A stretch of DNA of 64,000 nt from Galeruca laticollis (Eukaryota > Arthropoda > Insecta > Coleoptera > Chrysomelidae), in the NCBI GenBank assembly GCA_963921935.1, contig OY998175.1, forward strand, positions 230,942,122 to 231,006,121, read 5' to 3'. Under the pieces are notes generated by a model. That model was not told the origin of the DNA and searched no databases. It saw only the letters and a program-made list of their open reading frames with translations. This document shows, one piece after another, positions 1-10,685 of this stretch. Both the position numbers and the translations under genes were made by a program. Within the stretch, counting starts at the first letter, position 1; each line of letters starts with the position of its first letter.

Positions 1-885
1 TGATTGGGCAAAAAAGACATTTTTCCAATGTGGGTCTTCTCAGCCGAGAGAACTGAATCTGATATTGATTTTATCAAGTCATCAACATTGTTGAAAGCGT
101 AAGCATCATGTCTAAGTAAAAGGGTGTCAACTGTCGTGGAATACTCAAACCAGTTAGCTTCTTTGAAGCACCAATAACTTTTTTCGGAAACCGCTTCAGT
201 GTGATTGTCTGATATAATTATTGTGTAGTGATTACTATCATAAAGTCCATCAGCTGTTTTCCAAGACATAAAAGGAGCAGATTTGGGATCACTTATGCTT
301 AGGTCTATGGCAAAAAAGGTACCGGAGGAAATATTGAAGTGTGTATTACACCCTGTATTGAGTAGGCAAGAATTTATATAGTCCAATATATTTTCGACTA
401 CCTTTCCGCGTCCAAATGTCTTTTGTGAACCCCACATGCTGTTGTGAGCGTTAAAGTCTCCAGTGAGGAGAAACGGCTGGGGGAGTTGATATATTTGTTC
501 AAGAAGCTCATCTTCTTCTAGAGGATCATCTGGAGGAATATAGATGGAGCATATGGTTAGCTTGTTGGGGCAGTATGTCGTTATGGCGACTGCCTCCAGG
601 TTTGTTGTCAGAGGAAGTAGTTCTGAATACATTTCGTTTGAGGCGAATATTGATAAACCCCCGCTGGCTCTTTTGTAGTTATTTCTAATAGAATGGTACC
701 CTTCAAAAGATTAACTTCGTGGGATATTAGTTGTTTTAAAATTCGTCTCCTGTAGACAGAGGAACTCTGAGCGGTAAATTGAGGTTAGATGCTGAATTTG
801 TTCTAGGCACGGATAATATCCGTCGCAATTCCATTGTAAAATACTGAATTTTGAAATTTTGAATATAAAAAAAAAATGTTGAAAA
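1..885 (-). pseudogene. LINE-A (Jockey/I-type) ORF2, endonuclease domain, broken and cut by window edge
   Basis: Read on the minus strand, this encodes the apurinic-like endonuclease at the N-terminus of a non-LTR retrotransposon ORF2, which nicks target DNA to prime reverse transcription. Visible hallmarks are LQWNCDG at the start (the family's usual LQWN), a QET motif, GDFNAHN and AIDLSISDP (usual form DLTI.D). An in-frame TAA lies near 711-713, so the copy is dead. The RT part would lie left of the window. It follows ORF1 (885-2000) in the same orientation, the normal LINE order. The N-terminal start is inferred from where homology begins, near 880. Family level is confident; the exact clade (Jockey or I) is not. 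Confidence 0.8.
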
Positions 886-1999
886 TGTGTTGGATAAAAG
901 ATATATTAAAATGAATCGGAATCTTCCTGATTGGAGTCGTTTGAATTGATGGATGATAGGCTTGAAAGTTCGACAGCATCATTGGGGTTTATTGCGCGTT
1001 TTAATTTCTTTTGCAATCTAGTAATTCGATTTTTAAGAGATCTATCAGATAGAATTTGGTATATTTGTGAAAGGTCTTCAATGATTTAATATTAGTGGTA
1101 AAGCTATAGGCTTCTTTTAAAGGATCCATACCGCCAAAATAATTTTCCAGGAAAGCTATTAACTGTATGGACGATAGAGAGAATTTTTTAGGATCGGTAC
1201 CAATTAATTTTTCTATTTTGGCTTGATTAGAGGGACTTATCTTCCAAACGGCTTTGTTTTCAGTTTTGGATTTTTTCTTAAGAGCTGAAATTGGTGCTAC
1301 AAAAGCAGCAGTTGAGGGGGGATGGAGTATTTTCGAGAGAATTGGAGGAATGGTAGTAATTTGTATAGGAGGTGATTCGAGGCTGGTGTCAGTGAAGTGT
1401 GTCTTCTTAATGCCAAAGTTGCGTGTTAAACCATCTGAAATTTGGGGTTGTTCTGTAGTTTTTTTTTAAATGGAAGAGGTATTATCGGCAGAATGCTCTT
1501 CGGATGAGGAATGTTGAGGAGGTGATATGCCAGAAGATATGTCTTGACTGAGGGTAGAAGGTGTAGGGGGTTGCATGATATATCTTGCGGATTTGGGCAG
1601 GAATCTGCAGTGTGTCCAGACTGCTTACAGAGGAAGCATACAAGCATGTCTGAAGTAATGAAGATTCTATAGTTCGTTTTTTCATGTAGGATTACAATTG
1701 AAGTTTGTATTTCAAAAGGTTCATTTTCAGATATAACATAATTAGATCGTCGGACACTGAAAATGTGTGCATATTAATCTTCTGGGGAGCTACATCGAAT
1801 GAAGGAAATTGGAGAGGCGAGCTGCAGCCCAAGTTCATTTTTAAGTGCCTGTTCGGTAAGAGAGTAAGGGATAGAGGGACAAACATTAGAGAGTAGTAAT
1901 ATTTTAGCCGGCGTGATAAGTCTACGAATTGGTATGATTTGTTGCTTGATGGTAACAGAAGGATGATTTTTTTATAAGATTATCTATAACGGATACAGA

Positions 2000-2001
<2 letters not shown>
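885..2001 (-). pseudogene. LINE-A ORF1 (gag-like), C-terminal part with CCHC knuckle
   Basis: This is the minus-strand ORF1 nucleic-acid-binding protein of the same LINE. Reading from 1990 down, it shows the conserved block QQIIPIRRLITPA then LSNVCPSIP. Near 1590-1650 it has a CCHC knuckle, CFLCKQSGHTADSC. These proteins coat the LINE RNA. One extra A in an A-run near 1965-1972 shifts the frame, and further frame changes follow downstream. The coding sequence stops abruptly at the (TA)n tract at 2002 and its missing N-terminal part is found at 17262-17460. Confidence 0.8.

Positions 2002-2044
<43 letters not shown>
2002..2044. repeat. (TA)n microsatellite, left edge of nested insertion
   Basis: A pure TA run separates the LINE-A ORF1 from the PLE palindrome. 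A T-run follows at about 2050-2062. It matches the TA runs at 4432, 6444 and 17218, which bound every block of the nested insertion. Confidence 0.95.
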
Positions 2045-2050
<6 letters not shown>

Positions 2051-2157
2051 TTTTTTTTTTTTATATAACGACTGAAAAATGCTATATAGGTGGGGATAAC
2101 GGGGATTTCAGTCCAAGGAATCAAGGCGAAGATCTTTTATTTACAAAATGCCGCCAA

Positions 2158-2191
2158 GCTTTCGTGTCCTTTTGACACTTCTTCAGGGCAC
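2158..2191 (-). ncRNA. Hammerhead-ribozyme-like motif, PLE copy 1
   Basis: The mirror copy of the motif at 4330-4371: CTGAAGA, a 5-bp stem GTGTC/GACAC with loop AAAAG, then GAAA. Hammerhead motifs are known at PLE termini. No canonical UH cleavage position can be placed after stem III, so activity is uncertain. Confidence 0.5.
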
Positions 2192-2625
2192 TATAATACA
2201 TATACAAATATAAATATGATTTAAAAATAGAGAAATAAATATAAGTACTTACATGTAAAATATTTTAAGTAAATTCAATATAAATAATCATTAAAAAATT
2301 TTTAAATGTAAAAATAAATATAATTATAATATACTTGATGTCATATTTCACATAAGACAAATCGATACATAATTTGTTTGTTCGTTACTTAGTTATTTTA
2401 ATTTTTTTAGGTTACTTTATAATTATTTATTGAAGTTTGAATTTGAGGTTAGATTATAACCTTATAAAATGACTTTGACAGATAATTTGTTTTTGACGTT
2501 AATAGAAAAGGAAATAAGGTTAGATTATAACCTGTGAAAATGACTTTGACAAATAATTTCTTATATTTTGACTTTAATAGAAGTGAATTTAATTTTTATG
2601 AAATAATCATATAAATAATGAAAAA

Positions 2626-3172
2626 TTATCTATTCTGTTCAATATTCAAAAGGTAGCTATAAATATTACTAAGATTTTCAATGTCACTTTTCTTATTCAT
2701 ACTATTATTTGCCTTGTTGATTTCAACCATTTCAAGAAAATATCTTTTAGACATATTTTGTTCAGTATGTAGAACTTTAGCTTCATTAAATAACATTTTA
2801 TGGCCTGTTTCGATGGAATGCTGTGTTAATGCACATGATTTTTTGTTAAGTTTTATATCACTTTTATGAGATGTGATGCGATTAGTCAAATTTCTAGAGC
2901 TGGTACCGATGTAGTTAAGATCACAGTTATTGCATTTTATTTCATAGACTACATTTGATTTTTTTAAGTCAGGTGTAGAATCTTTCAATTTACTATTTAA
3001 ATTTCCAATCGTTTTTATATTTTTCTGTGTTATCTTTATATTAGTTTCATTTTTGAAAAGTTTTATTATGTTCTTTGATAAATTTTCAATATTTGGAATT
3101 GATAGGTAATTAATATTTTCTACATTTGTATTCCTATCTGTTTCATTGCTAGAGATATTATCATGAATAGTT
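2626..3172 (-). CDS. PLE GIY-YIG endonuclease, partial (left copy)
   Basis: This encodes the C-terminal endonuclease of a Penelope-like retroelement, which cuts target DNA during insertion. Motifs are VVYEIKCNNCDLNYIG (GIY-YIG core with the PLE-specific CxxC), LTNRITSHKSD (catalytic Arg and a zinc-type His), ALTQHSIETGH, and FLEMVEI carrying the catalytic Glu. The frame is open to its natural stop at 2626. The RT and most of the linker are missing; the ATG at 3175-3177 is fortuitous. The same protein is encoded by the right copy. Family assignment is firm; function of this fragment alone is unlikely. Confidence 0.85.
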
Positions 3173-3894
3173 TTCATACAAAGAAAATGAAAATTAATCT
3201 CATTATTTGTTTAAAAAATAGAATTGAAAAACTAGTTCACCCTTCTTTAAAACAAAAAAATTTAAGAATTTTACGTGATATCTTATTAGAAAATTCTTAT
3301 CCTAAATCACTTCTAAATAGAATTCTTTTCAACAATATTTCTGATAGAACTATTCATGATAATATCTCTAGCAATGAAACAGATAGGAATACAAATGTAG
3401 AAAATATTAATTACCTATCAATTCCAAATATTGAAAATTTATCAAAGAACATAATAAAACTTTTCAAAAATGAAACTAATATAAAGATAACACAGAAAAA
3501 TATAAAAACGATTGGAAATTTAAATAGTAAATTGAAAGATTCTACACCTGACTTAAAAAAATCAAATGTAGTCTATGAAATAAAATGCAATAACTGTGAT
3601 CTTAACTACATCGGTACCAGCTCTAGAAATTTGACTAATCGCATCACATCTCATAAAAGTGATATAAAACTTAACAAAAAATCATGTGCATTAACACAGC
3701 ATTCCATCGAAACAGGCCATAAAATGTTATTTAATGAAGCTAAAGTTCTACATACTGAACAAAATATGTCTAAAAGATATTTTCTTGAAATGGTTGAAAT
3801 CAACAAGGCAAATAATAGTATGAATAAGAAAAGTGACATTGAAAATCTTAGTAATATTTATAGCTACCTTTTGAATATTGAACAGAATAGATAA
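3163..3894 (+). CDS. PLE linker and GIY-YIG endonuclease, partial (right copy)
   Basis: The frame is open from an ATG that straddles the head-to-head junction to a natural stop at 3894, 243 codons. Residues about 15-60 hold the PLE linker (HPSLKQKNLRILRDILLE then NSYPKSLLNR), which in complete elements joins RT to endonuclease. The rest is the GIY-YIG domain: CNNCDLNYIG, LTNRITSHK, FLEMVEI. No RT motif is present. The ATG is probably not the native start because the first few residues come from the junction. Confidence 0.85.
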   Translation: MNSFHTKKMKINLIICLKNRIEKLVHPSLKQKNLRILRDILLENSYPKSLLNRILFNNISDRTIHDNISSNETDRNTNVENINYLSIPNIENLSKNIIKLFKNETNIKITQKNIKTIGNLNSKLKDSTPDLKKSNVVYEIKCNNCDLNYIGTSSRNLTNRITSHKSDIKLNKKSCALTQHSIETGHKMLFNEAKVLHTEQNMSKRYFLEMVEINKANNSMNKKSDIENLSNIYSYLLNIEQNR

Positions 3895-4437
3895 TTTTTC
3901 ATTATTTATATGATTATTTCATAAAAATTAAATTCACTTCTATTAAAGTCAAAATATAAGAAATTATTTGTCAAAGTCATTTTCACAGGTTATAATCTAA
4001 CCTTATTTCCTTTTCTATTAACGTCAAAAACAAATTATCTGTCAAAGTCATTTTATAAGGTTATAATCTAACCTCAAATTCAAACTTCAATAAATAATTA
4101 TAAAGTAACCTAAAAAAATTAAAATAACTAAGTAACGAACAAACAAATTATGTATCGATTTGTCTTATGTGAAATATGACATCAAGTATATTATAATTAT
4201 ATTTATTTTTACATTTAAAAATTTTTTAATGATTATTTATATTGAATTTACTTAAAATATTTTACATGTAAGTACTTATATTTATTTCTCTATTTTTAAA
4301 TCATATTTATATTTGTATATGTATTATAGTGCCCTGAAGAAGTGTCAAAAGGACACGAAAGCTTGGCGGCATTTTGTAAATAAAAGATCTTCGCCTTGAT
4401 TCCTTGGACTGAAATCCCCGTTATCCCCACCTATATA
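3173..4437 (+). mobile_element. Penelope-like element, 5'-truncated copy 2 (right palindrome arm)
   Basis: This copy is joined directly, head to head, to copy 1 at 3172/3173. It carries 175 bp more at its 5' side (3173-3347) than copy 1; that part encodes the RT-endonuclease linker. From 3348 to 4437 it is the inverted equal of copy 1, including the 3' UTR repeats and hammerhead-like end. It ends at a (TA)n tract. Head-to-head and tandem copies are a known habit of PLEs. Confidence 0.85.
4330..4371 (+). ncRNA. Hammerhead-ribozyme-like motif, PLE copy 2
   Basis: CTGAAGA at 4334-4340 fits the hammerhead core CUGANGA. A 5-bp stem II follows (GTGTC 4342-4346, loop AAAAG, GACAC 4352-4356), then the conserved GAAA at 4357-4360. 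TGCC (4330-4333) can pair with GGCA (4368-4371) as stem I, and GC-TTG-GC could be a minimal stem III. The usual U-H between stem III and stem I is not evident. PLEs are known to carry such ribozymes in their terminal repeats. Confidence 0.55.
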
Positions 4438-4440
4438 TAT

Positions 4441-4507
<67 letters not shown>
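4432..4507. repeat. (TA)n microsatellite after the PLE palindrome
   Basis: A TA run with one ATAAATAT interruption near 4451. It borders the PLE palindrome on its right as 2002-2044 does on its left. Confidence 0.95.
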
Positions 4508-4508
<1 letters not shown>

Positions 4509-6443
4509 AACCAGATATCATAGATATTAAAAGAATTAGTTCTATAAAACTATGTTGCTAGTATGAAAATGTATGAAAATAATATAATTTAAAGAAAACA
4601 CAATTAAAAAGGAAACACTTTTCTTAATTCAAAAGCATATCAAGTAAAGATATATTAAATAATAGCCAATAACAATATAATAAATAAAGAAATTACCTCA
4701 ATAATAATATAAAATATAGAGATTGCCTAACCAATGTAATGATGTAAATAAAGTTGCCTAAGACGAAGAATATCTTCTGTAACGTGATCAGCTGTTCACC
4801 TAAAAAGAAACAATTATATCATCAAGTCAAGAGAATTTTAGATATAAGTAGTTACATTAGAATACAAATATAAATGTTTATTAGAATAAGGAGTATCATT
4901 TTTCATAGATAAACAATTAAACATAAAGAAAAATGATATATGTCTGTAAAATGAACATAGGATTAAATAATAATTTACTAATTGCGTTAGTACAAATAAG
5001 TTAATACAAGAATTAGATGAAGAATACATAAAATGATTTATGATTTAAGTTATATAATTGTAACAGTAATAGATTGTTTATGACAATATTAGATAGAACT
5101 ATTTAAACAACATTTATGTATATAACCAACTCTAATTTATTTGTAAGATTAAATTTCAAAAGACTCTCTACAAGTGTATTAGAAATGTGAAATAGAATAT
5201 TTATGAACTTTTCTATTAAGTAAAACCAAATCAAATAATTCAATTGCATAGGACAATATCTGATTGGTTAGAAACTAAATGACAGATAAAATTTGCAATC
5301 AACAAGTATTGAAACAAACTTTGGTAGATAGTGACCTGAAAACAAATAAAAGACTTTGTTTGTTTAAAAAAAGTGAAAATGGAGAGGAAGCGGGGAATTA
5401 CGATAAGTGGCGTCGGAAGGTGTGGACTGTGTGTGAGAGTGTTCCCGAAATTTTTATGAAATTCCCTAAATAACTTGATAAATTGTAACATAACCATGAA
5501 AAACAATCTTGTGTAGTACTCACCGATAATCAGACATAGTTGTTCTGCAAAAAACCAGCAGCATTTCTCCAGAAATTGGTATTGGAACTGCAGAGAAGTA
5601 TTCCTGGGGTCCAGAAGAGTTATCCCAATTCCGGAGCATCAGGTCAGTGTTCTTTTGAACTATTATTGGCCAATAATAAGCAAAAAACTCAAATAAGTGA
5701 TTGGTTCCGTATTTTGATAAACATTCACAGCAATGATCGATCTAAAATATAAAGAAAACGGACTTTATTTAATTAGTTAATAAATTAAATCTATAATAAT
5801 AACAAAAAGGCCTAATTTCAATAAATAAATAATTCAAAAGTACGTACGCCATTTTATCATAAGATGATGCTTAACTTGTTTCCATGTAATCTGTCTATCT
5901 GTTTATAAATTGTATAATAATTCCATGTCTATATAAATATTTTAATACTTTTCTTCCAGAGCATATTGATAACAGTTTCATGTATATTCTTCACATAAAT
6001 TCTGGTATGTTTTAATCCATCTAAACGTTTCTTGATTGTTATATCTATGTCATACTAATGAGCCACAGAAGCTCCATCTCACGTTATTAAAATTATGTTC
6101 ATTTTACGCATGACTGGATTTTGAGCATGCGCACCGTTAAAAATACTAAATAAATAATTTCTTTAGAGGTGACCATAGGCGTCTCAAATTATTATTATCA
6201 CATATAAAATATTGAATTTAAAATTAAATGTTGTTATAAGTAAAGTGTTTCTTTTATTTAAATGAAGGTAATATGTTATGAATGCCAGGACTCGAAGAAT
6301 AGAAAGTGTTTCATGCTCCCGAATAATTAAAATAAAATAAATTACAAAACAATATAATAATAACCAACTGAGCTAGCCAAAATCTAAATAAAAAATTCTA
6401 AATATAAAAATAAAATAAATAAATAAATTAAAAATTTAGTTCA
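4508..6443. other. Unassigned AT-rich segment inside the nested insertion
   Basis: About 1.9 kb between two TA runs with no convincing gene; the open frames at 5279, 5540 and on the minus strand are short and resemble nothing known to me. The ends read ATTGAAC after the left TA run and GTTCAAT before the right one. That is a 7-bp inverted pair which could mark a small inserted element or be chance. The only recognisable content is the tRNA-like module at 6284-6378. Confidence 0.5.
6284..6378 (-). repeat. tRNA-derived (SINE-like) module with A and B boxes
   Basis: On the minus strand GGCTAGCTCAGTTGG (a consensus-quality pol III A box) is followed about 64 nt later by TTCGAGTCC (B box), with GGGAGCATGAAAC between. 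A cognate, GGCTAGC ... GGAAGCATGAGACTT ... TTTGAGTCCTGG, lies in the opposite orientation in each LTR of the neighbouring element (6552-6655 and 15078-15177). It cannot fold as a standard tRNA because of a roughly 40-nt AT insert, so it is more likely a SINE or tRNA relic than a gene. Confidence 0.45.
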
Positions 6444-6475
6444 ATATATATATATATAAATATATATATATATAT
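6444..6475. repeat. (TA)n tract, left target of the LTR element
   Basis: TA repeat with one AAA interruption directly abutting the left LTR. A TA run also abuts the right LTR, so the element inserted within TA repeats. The target duplication cannot be sized because of that. Confidence 0.9.
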
Positions 6476-8694
6476 TATAGTGGATATATTTATATTTTAA
6501 TATATACTTATATGATTTACCTTTATTTACCCGTTTTTACCTTCGGCTAGCCCTATATGATTATATGAAATTTTTTTTTTAATTGTATGTATTGTTTAAA
6601 TTTTATATTGCAGTCGGAAGCATGAGACTTCTCTCTTTGAGTCCTGGCCACCTATTAGAAAAAATTTTTAGACATATGAACATTTACTTATTATGATTTC
6701 GTGATAGGTCTATTCCTGAATAAATTATATATCTTTATTTCAATCATCTCACCATATGATAATCGAATGAATGATTTAAACAATGTTCGTGAAAAGTGTT
6801 ATGGACATTGACTGGAATAAGAAAAATACCAACACTTAAATAAAAATATTTTAATAAATTGTTGATGAAATCTTCAAAATTTTACACACACAAATATTCC
6901 TGAACCTGCCCTGTATTCTTTGATGGTCATGCGCACTGAACGCTTATAGTAGCTGCTTCGGCGCAACGGAGCAACTCTTCCGGTTCAACGTTTCTCGTCG
7001 TCACAAAATTATAGTACACAGTTAACGTGGAGGATGCAAACGTTTAACAGTTCAATGTTCATCAATTTAGTGCATTTAGAATAATATGGTTGAAAACTTA
7101 TATTAAACAGTTACATATATAATTCAAGTTGTGAATTAAGTGTGTGTTTGATAGTTATAAGAATAGGTCAGCATGCAAAGCGGAAATTAACATTGGAAAA
7201 GCATTTATGAGTGGTGTGAACTTTGATTATTTTACAAACGAAAAACTTTTTACAAGTAAGTACATATTTAATATCTAAAATTATTGTTGCAGAAAATTAG
7301 AGTTCTTTAATTATCCATGGATAAAATTTGGTATTAATTATTTTAAAGTTTCTTTGGCCAATTTTAGATTATTCAAATTTAAATGTTCAAATTAATTTCA
7401 AAAGTTCACTTTTTCTTTGTTTGTTTGGAATTCCAAATTAAAAAAACTCAAATAACACAGACCTTATATTCCATTCTTGGCGTGGTGGACCTGCAACATC
7501 CCGTCTCTTTTCTTAGGTATTCCTTACCCAAGAAATACTCGTTCGGCACGTTTCACTTTTTCACAGGGGTTAATCGACATTAATATTATGAATTTTTTTA
7601 TTGATTAAGATTTAAAATGATTACTTTTACTTTAAAGTTTTTACAAAAATCTTCCCAGAGAATTACATCCCAGTTCCTCATTCCCCAACTAACTCTCGAC
7701 TCCTTTTTTTTTAAAAATCAACAACATTTTTACAATCTCTAAAACACAGCCTCCTAATTTGTTATTTTATTCCACAATTGTCAATGATAATGTTTTTTTA
7801 TGGAAATACTGAATTCTTCAATTAAAATAGTCTTGGAGAGTGAAATCACTTGTATAAATGGTTTAACAATATCTTATAGAATATATAAATAGTCTTTTAC
7901 ATGTATTACAATGGTTTCAATCCTTGTAATTCCTTTTTTTTTAGTAAATTTGTTTACAATTAATATACAATTTCTACAATCTAAATTTATGATTTATATA
8001 TATGGAACTGTTTATTTTTTTAATTCTTTAACTAGCACTAATTTCGCTTTATATAAACTCTAACTTAATTTCAAATTTACATTCTCTGTGTTATATTAAC
8101 TTCCAACTCATTGAATTTAGGTTGGCAATATCATAACTAGATTCAATCACTTCCTTCATTGATTTCGATTTGATTACTAGATTTCTATGACATACAATAT
8201 GGCTCTTATTCCGAATGTCATATTTCATACAGTTTTATTTTTATAAATTACTTTTTTCAAATTGCAACTTTTTATTGTATTTGCATATCGTTAATAAATT
8301 AGTGATTTGATTATTAATTCTTATTATTTTAGGCTTTGAACAAATTAACATCCTTTTCCCGATTCAAGTGTGGACATAGCAGCGTTCAGATTGATTTTAA
8401 TGAAAATTGTTGACATTGACTTGACCTTAGGATTTATTTGTGAAGGTAACATTTTCTTAAGAATTAATTTCTATATTATCATTACCATTCTATTCCTTAT
8501 CCTTAATCCATTTCTTAAATTGATGTACTCAATATTTTATAATACATTTGCTTAAGTCATTCATTCGTTTTATGTTAAATTTTGTTCTTAATTAGGTAGT
8601 GTCTAATGATACACCATACGTATATACAAAAAAAATTCCTTTTTAATTCAATCTAATATATGAATATTTATCTATACTAGAGGACTGGCTTAAC
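6475..8694 (-). repeat. 3' LTR of the gypsy element
   Basis: Direct repeat of 15002-17217. On the element strand it begins GTTAAGCCAGTCC and ends CCACTATAA, without the usual TG...CA ends. No protein-coding frame is conserved in it. A tRNA-like stretch lies near its inner-numbered end at 6552-6655. Confidence 0.9.
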
Positions 8695-8703
8695 TCCCCT
8701 CAA
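8695..8703 (-). promoter_or_regulatory. Polypurine tract of the gypsy element
   Basis: On the minus strand TTGAGGGGA lies directly upstream of the 3' LTR start. This is the RNase H-resistant primer for plus-strand DNA synthesis in LTR elements. Its position exactly at the LTR edge supports the LTR boundary. Confidence 0.75.
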
Positions 8704-9899
8704 TTTTAAATTTTAAAAGGTGTCTATTTAGATAACTTCTTAAAATTTCAATTTTCAATCTGTAATCCATGCTAATCGATCTATAGATTTCAGCTCAGTA
8801 CTTACATTTCTGATAACATTTTTATTTTTATTCTTATTATTAAAATTTTTATGATATTCTTATAATTTAACCATATCAAACTCATTCCAAAATAATTTCT
8901 CATTAGAGACATAACAATAATGATTCTTACATTTTATTCTCATAATTCTTATTCTTATTAAATTATTCATATCTTATATTCCTTACTCTTTTCCACCGTT
9001 TCTTATTCAAAATCTCAATACTTATACTTCCTCCTTTACCTATCTACTCTTCTATTCTTTTTTATTTCATCTTTTATACTAAGAACATAATTTTTAATTA
9101 TTTCAATGATTTCCTATAATTTCATATCAATTTTCAACCTATATTCATGTCAATTTATCTATTCTTATAGTCGAACCTTTAACTCTTTACTTTCTATCCA
9201 TATTTTTATTTATTTTCATATTTCTTAATCATAATTCATCAACTTTATTTCATAACTATATTCATTATATCATAATTTTCTCATCATATCTCCCTATCTC
9301 ATGTTAATTAATCATATCATATACTTTATAAATATTTCTTTCCATTATTTCACTATACTTTTCTCCCTAATTCCTATAAAATTTTTCTTGACATGAATAT
9401 TTCCTACTTATATCTTGATTTGAAAACTTTCTTTCCTTCTCATCTCTTTTACTGTTTATTTAATTATTTCCTATCTTATCCTTCCTATTTCCTACCTGTC
9501 CTTATTAATGAGTGTTTATTTAATTTTATTATGTCCTTTATCTAAGAAATTCTCATAAAAATTTACTATTATACTAAAGCTTAACTTGCCATCTTTCTTT
9601 GATATTATTCATTTATCATTAATATATTATATTTCCTTATGTTTCAATTTTTTAGATTACATTAACCACGGATACTGTATGCTGCCTACTAGTACACTAC
9701 CTATGAAAATTGAAAATCTTATGTTTAACTTGGTCATTATCTTCACGTTGTATATGAGAATACATCTTATGAAGTAAAATCGAAAAAAAAAACCTTACAT
9801 CTACCTATACTACTATCTATTTACATGTAAGTAACATAATATTATCTATTCCTCTTATCACTCTTTTATGGTGAATTATACTTATAAATTGATTCTATA
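8704..9899 (-). other. 3' noncoding region of the gypsy element
   Basis: About 1.2 kb between the integrase stop and the PPT. On the plus strand it is strikingly T/C-rich (many TTCTTATT, TCATATC runs), that is A/G-rich on the element strand. No envelope or other coding frame is visible. Confidence 0.7.
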
Positions 9900-10658
9900 T
9901 TAAAAATACCCCGTAATCATGTTTGTTCCTGGGTATGCCAATTTATAACTATTTTGTGCATTATCATTTATTATTTCATAAGGTCCCTCGAATGGCAATT
10001 GCAATTTAATACATTGGTCTTCTGCTTTATTAGATGTCTTTAATGCTCTGATTATAACCAATTCTCCTTTATTAAAGGTTGTTTTCTTCTTAATTTTCTT
10101 GTTCTGATCCCGTATATATTTTTCTGCATTCCTCCTTATTCTGATATTCACCTTTTCTAGTGTCTCTTCTAGAGTAGTATCTCTATTCAGAATCCAGTTT
10201 CTTTTAGGTTGGATACCTTTCATTAAATAAATTGGACTTTCACCTGTTACCCCATGTGGTAAATTATTTATAAATTCTTCAATTTTGTCCAAATTTTCAT
10301 CCCATCTAATATGTGTCTTTTGACAAAGAATTCTTAAATATTTTAAGATTTCCTTTATATATCTCTCAGCTGGATTGGAGCTAGGTCTTCTAATACTAAT
10401 AAATTGTAGTTTTATTTGTTCTTTATCACAATACTGCTTTAATTTTTTACTTTCAAAGTATGTAGCATGGTCAAGTATAATTCTCTCAGGTCTTCCTACT
10501 CCTTCTATATATTTTTCCAAACATTCTATTACCACCTTAGCCGTTGATCTCTTACATGGAAAAGTTTTAACAAATTTGGTATAAACATCAACTATTACTA
10601 GTAAATCCTTATTACCCGATTCACTCCTAATTAAGTTTCCTATAAAATCCATTACCAC
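9900..10658 (-). pseudogene. gypsy pol segment: integrase core and C-terminus
   Basis: This is the catalytic core of a retroelement integrase, which joins the cDNA ends to target DNA. The D,D-35-E triad is visible as VMDFIGN, IILDHATYFES and NPAERYIKE. The C-terminal GPY/F domain follows (LPFEGPYEI), and the reading frame ends at 9900. It is in the same frame as the upstream pol segment and is separated from it only by a TAG at 10686-10688, so it is part of one pol polyprotein and not a separate gene. The GTG at 10658 is not a real start. Confidence 0.9.
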
Positions 10659-10685
10659 AATCTGTAATGGTTTATTTGTAATGAT

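Larger units (their letters stand above)
2083..3172 (-). mobile_element. Penelope-like element, 5'-truncated copy 1 (left palindrome arm)
   Basis: This is the reverse complement of 3348-4437 over 1,090 bp; I found no mismatch at the places I checked, and the encoded proteins are identical across the shared part. It contains the C-terminal endonuclease ORF, then a 3' UTR with two direct copies of a roughly 70-bp segment starting AGGTTAGATTATAACCT (near 2447 and 2517), and the hammerhead-like terminal motif. The element is 5'-truncated within the RT-endonuclease linker. Confidence 0.85.

Noticed and set aside
5540..5752. 70-codon plus-strand frame in the unassigned segment
   Set aside because: No homology recognised, no start context, and no conservation to compare; consistent with chance.
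6284..6378. Functional tRNA gene
   Set aside because: A and B boxes are good, but an AT insert of about 40 nt and no pairing acceptor stem exclude a normal tRNA fold.
7383..7583. Short plus-strand frame repeated in both LTRs (7383 and 15907), also 8370 and 16893
   Set aside because: Duplicated only because the LTRs are duplicated; antisense to the element, with no domain and a different end in each copy.
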